Of a DNA stretch of 64,000 bases, positions 16,708 to 23,985 are shown piece by piece; the stretch's first letter is position 1; the number at the start of each line of letters is the position of its first letter. Location: assembly GCA_964494205.1 (NCBI GenBank), contig CAZBRD010000004.1, positions 186,001 to 250,000 on the forward strand, given 5' to 3'. The translations under genes were made by a program, and so were the position numbers. The notes below the pieces were generated by a model. That model ran no database searches and was not told where the DNA came from. It worked only from the letters and a program-made list of their open reading frames with translations. This DNA is from JBBTCX01 sp964494205. Its GTDB lineage: Bacteria > Planctomycetota > Phycisphaerae > UBA1845.

Positions 16708-19533
16708 CTATGAATTCGCTGCTGGCAAAATCGCGCGACGAAACGCAACCTTGGCCGACGTCAGCAGCAGCAACCCCAAGATGACGATGCCCCATTCGCT
16801 GATGGTCGGAATTGCGCCGGCTGAATCGCAATCATCAGGAGTACCGTTGCCGTTGGCGTCGACTAGGTCGTCGCCACCCGGGCAAACGTCGTAGCAATTC
16901 GCAACTGTATCGCCATCAGTGTCGACATCCGACACACCGCAACCACAGACGCCCGGCTGGATCTTGTTCGCATCGTTCGGGCAGCCGTCGTTGCAATTCG
17001 GCGTGCCGTCGAAGTCATTGTCAGTGTCGGCGACTCCGCAACCGCAAGCCCCAATAGTCAACTTAGCTGGATCATTCGGGCATCCGTCGCAGACGTCCGG
17101 AAGTGCATCACCATCGGCGTTCGGCTCGCAGTCGTCAGGTACCCGATTGAAGTTGCAGTCGTTCGGCGCGGGGCCGAGGATCTCGCGAACCAACACGTCG
17201 TCGATCGCAATGCTGTCGCCGTTCTCGCCAAAATAACGGAATGCGACTCGGAAGCTGCCGCCGGACAGCAGCGGCGTCAGGTCCCACGTACCCTCGTTCC
17301 AGTCGTACGGATCAACTGCCGTTGACCAGACTTCGCGAAGGCTGCCGACAAAAATATCGTCCCCGCCGCCTAGAGCACCGATCACCAGCAGAATCTCCAC
17401 GTCAATCGCGTCGCAGAATGCCCCGGAACAACCGTCTGTCCAAAGCGTGAGTGACGCGACACTCGTATTGATAACCGGCGAAATCAGGTAATCGTCGCAG
17501 TTTCCGAAGTTAGCCCAGTGCACAGCCGAAGGCGCCGCGTTTTGTCCGTCAAAAATGTCCGCAGACCACCCAGCGAAATCGCAGGAACCGACCGTCACGT
17601 GCTCCCACCCGGCAGGAGGAAAGTTGTCCGAACTGATGGTGTCAAAGGTCTCGTCGAGGAATACGTTGGCGACAATGTCGCCGAGCTGACACTCGTCCGG
17701 AACGGTGTCCGGCTGGCAGTCGTTGCTTTCACCACCGGCGATTTCGCATTCGTCAGGAACGCCGTTGCCCTGGCAGTCCGAACTGACCGCTCCATTGCCG
17801 TCCGGATCGCCCGGATTCAGATCGCATTCGTCGGGAAAATCGTTTTCGTTGCAGTCCGGAAACTCGCAGTGGTCCGGCGTGCCGTTCGCGTTGCAGTCGG
17901 TCGCCACGACCCCGTCACCGTCCGGATCTGTAGGATTTAGGTCGCAGTCATCCGGAACGCCGTCAAAGTCGCAGTCTATTTCTGGCCAGCATTCATCCGG
18001 AAGGCCATTGCCGTTGCAGTCCGCGCTAACTGACCCGTTGCCGTCCGGGTCTGCCGGGTTGACGTCGCAGTCATCCGGAACATTATTGAAGTTGCAGTCT
18101 GCCTCGCACTCATCTGGAGTGCTGTTGTTGTTGCAGTCGGTGCTGACCTCGCCGTTGCCGTCTGGATCGGCGGCATCGATGTCGCAGCCGTCGGGGACGT
18201 TATTCAAGTTGCAGTCCGGCTCTTCAAAGTCATCGGCAATTCCGTTGTTGTTGCAGTCGGCATCACACGCCGGGAAGAACGCGGGCGTCGTCGGAGGACC
18301 GGTCCAAACCTGCTTGAAATTGCTCCAGTCTGCGCAATCGACGTCACCATCGCCATCGCAATCCGCTCGGTCACACGTCAAAGGGTTGAACGCGGAGTAG
18401 CAAGCGTGCCACGCCGTTTCATCGTTGGCATCGTTGTCGCTATCGCCATCGAAATCACCACAAGGATGCAACGAAACAACCCAGGCTATGGTGTTGAAGG
18501 ACGGGTCTACCCCTTGCCCGACAATCGTCTGACCGTCTGGCGTAATTCCTAGCGCCGTGACGAGTTGATATCCGCTAAGGCCCGACAATCCAGCGTCTAG
18601 AAGCACTTGCTTCAGCGACCGCATGCCTTCTGTCTCGGTCCAAATGAATGCTTCCAGCGAGCCAAACGGACCAAACGTCCCGCTCACACCGACCACGATG
18701 CCGTTGTCCGACACGGCGTTTCCCAAGCTTCGTTCATCCCATGGGTTGATGGTGCCAAGATACGTCACCATGTCGCCCGTCGTCTGATACCGGAAAGCCC
18801 GCTCCGAGAATTCAAGTGGCGGAATAGCTGCGCCCACAATCACCGAACCATCCGTCGTCGATGCCGTAGCCTCACCACAGGTCTCCGCGCCCAGGAACAA
18901 CTCAGGGACATTCGGCGCTTGCCACTTCACCGGACGCCGGCACCCATTGATGGGGTGCTCATAAAATCCGAAGATGGCCGAACCGTCGCGCGCAATCGCT
19001 GAGGCGCGGCTGCTGAAGCCGCCACCCGGACCACCCAACGAAACAACCCCGCCTCCAGCAGTCCACTCAAAGCCGGACGCAATGCATCCGTCCCACGACA
19101 GTCCGACAACCTTCGAGCAGTCTCCGGAAATGTCCCAAGCCGTCGCAAGCGAGGTGTCACAACCAGTCGCGCCCGCTACGCCACCGAGATAGGTGATCGT
19201 ACCGGTTCCGGTGTCTACCAGGATCGGCTCCGCCAACCCCGAGCCGGGATTGATGGCCGCGGACACGACCGTCGACGCATCATCACAGACACCTGCTGTA
19301 AAGGTATTGAACCAATCCGGTGAAGTAAGAAGCTGCGTTCCCGTGGCTGCTGACCAAATCCACAACGAGCCATTAGATGTGCCAACGACATGCTGGCCAT
19401 CGGGAGTGACGTCAAAGGCCGCCACGGCAGCCACGTCTAGATCGGGAATCACAGTGAACGACTCCGCCATAGTAACCATTGGCAGAACGAACATTAGCCC
19501 TGTCACAATTGAAACGTTTACCCAAGCTCGCAT
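16708..19533 (-). CDS. Large exported IPTL-CTERM protein with HAF-like and TSP3/dockerin-like repeats
   Basis: About 941 residues. A signal peptide (MRAWVNVSIVTGLMFVLP...) is followed by ~340 residues of beta-rich HAF-like repeats (VVGTSNGSLWIWS, RASAIARDGSAIFGF). A dockerin-like calcium pair comes next (DFDGDSDNDAND ... DCDGDGDVDCADW), then many TSP3-like loops of the DCNxNxxPDxC type, a jelly-roll-like domain (ETFDTIS ... FRYFGENGDSIAIDDV) resembling choice-of-anchor J, more TSP3 loops, and finally IPTISEWG, a hydrophobic helix and a basic tail (FRRA). The last part is the IPTL sorting signal, expected to be cut by exosortase H. ATG at 19533 follows AGAAGAA. The protein is probably displayed at the cell surface. 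Its 3' third is similar in DNA to the gene at 23986-26691. Confidence 0.9.
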   Translation of the reverse strand: MRAWVNVSIVTGLMFVLPMVTMAESFTVIPDLDVAAVAAFDVTPDGQHVVGTSNGSLWIWSAATGTQLLTSPDWFNTFTAGVCDDASTVVSAAINPGSGLAEPILVDTGTGTITYLGGVAGATGCDTSLATAWDISGDCSKVVGLSWDGCIASGFEWTAGGGVVSLGGPGGGFSSRASAIARDGSAIFGFYEHPINGCRRPVKWQAPNVPELFLGAETCGEATASTTDGSVIVGAAIPPLEFSERAFRYQTTGDMVTYLGTINPWDERSLGNAVSDNGIVVGVSGTFGPFGSLEAFIWTETEGMRSLKQVLLDAGLSGLSGYQLVTALGITPDGQTIVGQGVDPSFNTIAWVVSLHPCGDFDGDSDNDANDETAWHACYSAFNPLTCDRADCDGDGDVDCADWSNFKQVWTGPPTTPAFFPACDADCNNNGIADDFEEPDCNLNNVPDGCDIDAADPDGNGEVSTDCNNNSTPDECEADCNFNNVPDDCDVNPADPDGNGSVSADCNGNGLPDECWPEIDCDFDGVPDDCDLNPTDPDGDGVVATDCNANGTPDHCEFPDCNENDFPDECDLNPGDPDGNGAVSSDCQGNGVPDECEIAGGESNDCQPDTVPDECQLGDIVANVFLDETFDTISSDNFPPAGWEHVTVGSCDFAGWSADIFDGQNAAPSAVHWANFGNCDDYLISPVINTSVASLTLWTDGCSGAFCDAIDVEILLVIGALGGGDDIFVGSLREVWSTAVDPYDWNEGTWDLTPLLSGGSFRVAFRYFGENGDSIAIDDVLVREILGPAPNDCNFNRVPDDCEPNADGDALPDVCDGCPNDPAKLTIGACGCGVADTDNDFDGTPNCNDGCPNDANKIQPGVCGCGVSDVDTDGDTVANCYDVCPGGDDLVDANGNGTPDDCDSAGAIPTISEWGIVILGLLLLTSAKVAFRRAILPAANS

Positions 19534-19662
19534 TTCTTCTGGCCCCTGAACCACCGATGTATTCCAGTGTGACTCCTGCTACACGCTCACAGGACAACCG
19601 GGCATTCTAATCGGAGCAACACTGATATCAAAACTTCTTCACTTGCGATCTTGCGACAATAG

Positions 19663-20250
19663 CTAAATGCACTCTTTTGCGAGCACCCTACGGATGGCTA
19701 CGGGATAGGCCTCGCATTCTGCCTGGAAAACGCGAGCAGCAAGCAAATCGGGCGTATCCCCCGTAAGGACCGGAACAATACGTTGCATGATGATGTTCCC
19801 TCGGTCGTACTCGTTGTTGCAATAGTGCACCGTGCAACCGGAAGTTGTAGCCCCCGATTTCAAAACGGCCGCATGTACGTGTTCGCCGTACATGCCTTGT
19901 CCGCCGTGCAGCGGGAGCAGTGCAGGGTGAATGTTCAACACACGACCTGCGAACTTCGGCGGTATCCTCCACAACGAGAGGAAGCCGCACATGCAGACGA
20001 GGTCGACCTCGTTCAAGATCGCAGTAATCGCTGCACTGAAGTCGTCGGATGACAGCTTCTTTCGTTCAACCACTTCAACTCGAAGACCACGTTCGCGCAA
20101 TCGTGGCACCCCAGTTGCACTTTCGCGCGAACTAATCACGATCGCGATCTCCGCGTTCAATTCACCTCGCGTGATGTACTCGTGAATGTTGATCGCAGTT
20201 CGGCCACCACCGGAAATCAGCAGGCCGAGTCGTGGTCGCGCCGCGCTCAT
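19663..20250 (-). CDS. purN: Phosphoribosylglycinamide formyltransferase
   Basis: Transfers a formyl group from 10-formyltetrahydrofolate to GAR in purine synthesis. The 195 residues show the phosphate loop ISGGGRTAIN near the N-terminus, CMCGFLSLW, the catalytic Asn-x-His in LNIHPALLP and the third catalytic residue, Asp, in EYDRGNI. The stretch after HPALLP (LHGGQGMYGEHVHAAV) is typical of this enzyme. The start overlaps the stop of the MATE gene by 4 bases, so the two are coupled. Other pur genes are not nearby. Confidence 0.93.
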   Translation of the reverse strand: MSAARPRLGLLISGGGRTAINIHEYITRGELNAEIAIVISSRESATGVPRLRERGLRVEVVERKKLSSDDFSAAITAILNEVDLVCMCGFLSLWRIPPKFAGRVLNIHPALLPLHGGQGMYGEHVHAAVLKSGATTSGCTVHYCNNEYDRGNIIMQRIVPVLTGDTPDLLAARVFQAECEAYPVAIRRVLAKECI

Positions 20251-21710
20251 TGCTTCGTGACCTCGGCCGATTCAACCATAAATGCGTTGCCGCCCGCGGT
20301 CGCCGATACGGGCGATGTTTGACCGAACAGATTGATCCGCGTCCACGCCCTTCCGTGCCAACGGAACCAAAGAAAGATGCTGACGACAATGATCAGGCTC
20401 GACGCCATCGCCCACGGACCGACGCTGCCCCATTGCGGATAGTAAGTCGCAAGCAGCCAACCGCCGCCCACGATGATCAGCCAATGTGTGACAATGAAGA
20501 AAATGGACGGCACCAGCGTATCGCCCGCGCCGCGAAGCGCACCGCTGTACGTCAACCCGATCGCGTCGAACAACTGAAAAATCGCAGAGAAAATCATGAT
20601 GGCCGCACCGATCTGAATGACTTCGGGATCGTCGCTCATGAAACCGATCAATTGTTTTCTAAACACGATCCAGATCACGGCCAGCGTACCCATGTAAGCA
20701 AGCGTGAGCATGGTGGCGAAGCGAGTCTCGCGAATGGCTCGGTCGAAATCGCGGGCGCCGATCGACCTCCCCACCAGCGCCGATACCGCCCTGCCGACTC
20801 CTGCGCAAGGCATGAACGCAATTCGCAGATATTGCCAGGCGGCGTTGTTGGCGATCAGGTGCTTTTCACCGAAAAAGCGACCGATCAGGACAGTCACGAA
20901 GATCGCCCACACCATGACCTCGGCGCAGCCCTGAATGCCGAACGGCGTGCCGACGCGAAATAGCTTGGTCATGCGCTCTTTTGAAAACGCCAGCGTATTT
21001 CGGCTGTCGTATTGCTGATGATAACGGGCCGAGCACATCGTAAGTGCGAGTCGGACGAATCGATAACTCACCGCAATAAGAGTAGCTGTGATGGCACCGG
21101 CAATTCCCATCGCCGGAAAACCGAACTTTCCATAGATCAACACCCACGCCACAGCCACGTTGATGACGTTTGATTCCAGCGCGGTCCACATTCCGATCGC
21201 AGGTTTGTGGATGCCCGTGAAGAACCCGACCAAACCCTCGGCTGCGATCGTGGGAAACACGGTTAGGATCGCGATGCGCAGGTACGACACTTCCAGCGCC
21301 TGCACTTCAGGACTATGCCCGATTTTCGCGACAAGCTGAGGGAGAAACGGAATAAACAACAGTGCAATCGCGCCGAACACGGCGGCCACGTACACCGATT
21401 GCCACGCGTACGCGCTGCACTCGCGGTGGTCCTTTCGACCAAGCGCCTGCGCGACAAACGTGTTAACCATCATCGCTATGCAGAACCCCACGACCATGTA
21501 CGACCACATGATCATTTGAGCGGGCAGGATGGCAGCCAGGACCGATCCCGAATCGAGATACTTGAGCATTACGAAGTCGGCTACGTCCATGAACCCGCGC
21601 GAGCTGGTGATGATGACTGTGGGAAGCGTCTGCGCGATGATGGCGCGCAACTCCTCCCGACGACGTTTCTTCTCGTCCAGTTCAAGACCCAATGGCGCAA
21701 GCTCAATCAT
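20247..21710 (-). CDS. MATE family multidrug/toxin efflux transporter
   Basis: About 487 residues with twelve hydrophobic segments in two halves, the MATE plan. Typical family elements are the early GFMDVADFVMLKYL helix, VNTFVAQALGRKDH between helices 2 and 3, GAITATLIAVSYR, and SALVGRSIGARDFDRA at the equivalent position in the second half. MATE proteins export cationic drugs or metabolites using Na+ or H+ gradients. ATG at 21710 is used (GGAG 13 bases upstream); a TTG four codons upstream is possible. Coupled to purN by a 4-base overlap, with no evident functional link. Confidence 0.9.
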   Translation of the reverse strand: MIELAPLGLELDEKKRRREELRAIIAQTLPTVIITSSRGFMDVADFVMLKYLDSGSVLAAILPAQMIMWSYMVVGFCIAMMVNTFVAQALGRKDHRECSAYAWQSVYVAAVFGAIALLFIPFLPQLVAKIGHSPEVQALEVSYLRIAILTVFPTIAAEGLVGFFTGIHKPAIGMWTALESNVINVAVAWVLIYGKFGFPAMGIAGAITATLIAVSYRFVRLALTMCSARYHQQYDSRNTLAFSKERMTKLFRVGTPFGIQGCAEVMVWAIFVTVLIGRFFGEKHLIANNAAWQYLRIAFMPCAGVGRAVSALVGRSIGARDFDRAIRETRFATMLTLAYMGTLAVIWIVFRKQLIGFMSDDPEVIQIGAAIMIFSAIFQLFDAIGLTYSGALRGAGDTLVPSIFFIVTHWLIIVGGGWLLATYYPQWGSVGPWAMASSLIIVVSIFLWFRWHGRAWTRINLFGQTSPVSATAGGNAFMVESAEVTKQ

Positions 21711-21884
21711 GTCCGAAAGCAAACTCCGCGGGCTTTTTCTAAGGAAAACCCCTGAAGGTAGTTACCCTGAATCGGCGCGCCCGACAAGCGAGCAAGCACC
21801 TTGCACAAGCGTCACGACAAGAATCGACTCAAGATTGATACGGTGTGCGATCAAATGTGGACATGTGAACTGCCGCTCGTTCAC

Positions 21885-22604
21885 CTAAGCGGGTCGGGGT
21901 GGGTTCGCACCGGCCTTCGCACCCGAATCAGAAGTGGTAAACAGGTTGCGAATTCGTTTAGCTTCACCGGAAACTACCAACACCATCACCCATACGAAAA
22001 CCGCGGCGACAAACGAAGCAGTGATCTGGCTGGTCAGTACTTTCTGCAACTCATTCAGAAAATGAAGCCAGAAAGGTGACGTCACATATTGAGCATACTG
22101 CTTTGATTCGGTGACCTTCACAACCGTGAACTCGGTCCTAAGAAAAACATAAATGCGAAACGCGATGAAGAGGTTGGCCGGTATCAGCGCGAAAAAGCCT
22201 AACAGTAGTCGACGCCTCCACAGAATCGGGGTCGCAAGGAAAAGAACCAGCACGAGCGCCGTCGGATAATAACCCACGATTTGGCTGCTCGTGCGAATGA
22301 AACCATACGAACCGCGTGCATCGCGCGCGCCGAGCACAATCAGCGAGTCAGCTTCTTCGGTGGCTTTGCGGAGTCGTGCGACTCTCTCAACCGCATCCTG
22401 CGGAACGCACCCTGCTTCGGTGTTCTTGGCAGCACAAAACCTGGTGAACCCGTCTTCCCCCATCGATTTGAAAGTCGAATTAGCCGCTGTACGAAACAGG
22501 TTGCCGTAAGACTCATAAACCCGCTTCGGGGGAAGTAGGAAGAAAACAATCGCGAAAAACGCAAACCAGAGCGTGAACCGAAGTATGAAACTAAGCGGAT
22601 GCAT
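21885..22604 (-). CDS. Membrane protein encoded with exosortase H (putative partner)
   Basis: 239 residues: membrane helices near 5-24, 112-130, 134-156 and 198-216, with an ~85-residue probably extracytoplasmic segment between the first two (it includes two Cys, FCAAKNTEAGC). I cannot assign a family from motifs. The start overlaps the end of the exosortase gene by 14 bases, so it is translationally coupled to it, and a helper role in IPTL-CTERM processing or transport is the simplest inference. The C-terminus is a soluble Ala/Pro-rich tail. No catalytic residues are evident. Confidence 0.8.
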   Translation of the reverse strand: MHPLSFILRFTLWFAFFAIVFFLLPPKRVYESYGNLFRTAANSTFKSMGEDGFTRFCAAKNTEAGCVPQDAVERVARLRKATEEADSLIVLGARDARGSYGFIRTSSQIVGYYPTALVLVLFLATPILWRRRLLLGFFALIPANLFIAFRIYVFLRTEFTVVKVTESKQYAQYVTSPFWLHFLNELQKVLTSQITASFVAAVFVWVMVLVVSGEAKRIRNLFTTSDSGAKAGANPPRPA

Positions 22605-23211
22605 GCGCCGTTACCCGCCGCAATACTTGTGAAGCCCATGCAAAATAGAAAACAATGGCGAGGAATATAAAAATGACCTGCCATACTTCCAGGTGCATCG
22701 TGTCGAACGCCTTGCGCCAGTGAACGCCGATCCAATACAAACTGACGACACGGACAAAGTTCAAAACAATCAGCGAAACCGACCCAGCCAACACTCCGAT
22801 CACGCGTGCGATAATCGACACCGGCGATGCGAGAACTGCGGCGCAAAACAGCGCGAGCGGCTCCACGGCATCGCAACCTCGCGCCACTTCAATCGAAAAC
22901 TTCGGCGGCTTGTTGCCGGAAATGTGCGTGCCTTTGACCGTCACATCTTCACCGATAAGGTTGAGAATGACACCGGCTGCACTACTGTTTGCTTCGAGGA
23001 ATCTGGGAAAGACGGTTTGCCGCGCGTAGTCGCGCGTAGCAAGAATGTAGAACACTAAGATCCAGAGTCCGAAAAAGAACAGGAATCGAAAGTATCGATC
23101 GTCCTTTAGATGGCGCCACCTGCTGGGCGGCTTGGCCGGATGTCCGGCGTTCGCACCAACAGAGGCAGCCGGCGATCCGGTCTTCTCAACTCGCTTATTC
23201 TTTGATGACAC
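22591..23211 (-). CDS. xrtH: Exosortase, H-type (IPTL-CTERM specific)
   Basis: Integral membrane cysteine protease/transpeptidase that processes C-terminal sorting signals. The 206 residues have a cytosolic N-terminal ~40 residues, then membrane helices. The exosortase triad is visible: Cys113 in ARGCDAVEP, Arg154 in NFVRVVSLYW and His173 in TMHLEVWQ. The small size, without the long N-terminal domain of XrtA, fits the H-type, whose substrates end in IPTLxxWG-like motifs; three proteins with such tails occur in the window (16708-19533, 23986-26691, 53440-53898). The start is GTG at 23211; no in-frame ATG precedes the conserved part and the ribosome site is weak. Confidence 0.9.
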   Translation of the reverse strand: MSSKNKRVEKTGSPAASVGANAGHPAKPPSRWRHLKDDRYFRFLFFFGLWILVFYILATRDYARQTVFPRFLEANSSAAGVILNLIGEDVTVKGTHISGNKPPKFSIEVARGCDAVEPLALFCAAVLASPVSIIARVIGVLAGSVSLIVLNFVRVVSLYWIGVHWRKAFDTMHLEVWQVIFIFLAIVFYFAWASQVLRRVTAHASA

Positions 23212-23556
23212 GAATCGCTGCCATCCCGCCCCTTAAGGACACCTGACCCAGAATTCAGAACCCTTCCCCAACCTGCAAACGCACATGAACAGACGTAGCC
23301 TCTAATCTACCAATCCGGATGGGCATCGGAAACAACTACTTCACTCAAATTGTGTGTCGACGGGCGCAATCAATGTCGCCTCTAAGGCCTTACATCGCAT
23401 TAGCTTACGTAGTTGTGCCGATGAGTTTCGGCTTATCGGAAGTTCGCTCTGGGTCAACGCGAAGCTCTGGACCGGACCTTTATCATGGATGTGGCGGCCA
23501 CGAAGTGTCTTGCGTTTAGGGCACTTAATATTCAAACGTATAGCGCGCTAAGTGTT

Positions 23557-23599
23557 TCCCCCCTTGGCAACGGGGGATTGAAGAGGCGTCTGGCGACAT
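23557..23599. repeat. Dispersed repeat, copy 1 (CCCCCCTTGGCAA...)
   Basis: TCCCCCCTTGGCAACGGGGG is an imperfect palindrome followed by a stretch ending GTCTGGC. A second copy with the same palindrome and tail lies at 29081-29127. Confidence 0.6.
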
Positions 23600-23740
23600 A
23601 CAAAACTGTCAATCGCCCTTGAATCTAGTAGTTCATTCCATTTGCGCTGGCCGATCGGCTGTCAAATTCATTCCGCCGCTTGGCCGGTGCGTTTCGTGTT
23701 TGCACCTGATTCTTCAAATGCAACTGTCCGCCTATCTCAG

Positions 23741-23784
23741 CAAAAAACAACGCCGCCCGAGATTCTTTTGGAATCACGGGCGGC
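23741..23784 (-). terminator. Intrinsic terminator
   Basis: On the minus strand, GCCGCCCG and GATTC pair with GAATC and CGGGCGGC around a short A-rich loop, and GTTGTTTTTTGC follows. It lies about 200 bases after the stop of the IPTL-CTERM gene at 23986 and probably ends that transcript. Confidence 0.8.
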
Positions 23785-23941
23785 TGTCTTGTGTGGACTC
23801 ATCTTGCGGAGTCGTGCAGGTAACTACTCCTCGGACACCATCCACAGATGCGCCAGATAGGCGAAGAGGGTTACGTTGATCTATCCGATTCGGGTCTTTT
23901 GCAAAACTCAAACCGGCCTGTCATCTCCGCAATCCCCACCG

Positions 23942-23967
23942 GGGCAGCCGTCTTTCGACGGCTGCCC
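23942..23967 (-). other. Stable hairpin with GAAA loop just after the IPTL-CTERM gene stop
   Basis: An 11-bp perfect stem (GGGCAGCCGTC / GACGGCTGCCC) closed, on the minus strand, by GAAA, a GNRA tetraloop. No T-run follows, so it may stabilise the 3' end rather than terminate. Confidence 0.6.
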
Positions 23968-23985
23968 GGCAAAGATAATTAACCA

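Larger units (their letters stand above)
23212..23985. other. 774-base intergenic region with hairpins and a dispersed repeat
   Basis: Separates the exosortase gene from the upstream IPTL-CTERM gene, both on the minus strand. It contains a GAAA-loop hairpin (23942-23967), a strong terminator (23741-23784) and a dispersed repeat (23557-23599). The part from 23212 to 23550 should contain the exosortase promoter. No protein gene is seen. Confidence 0.55.
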
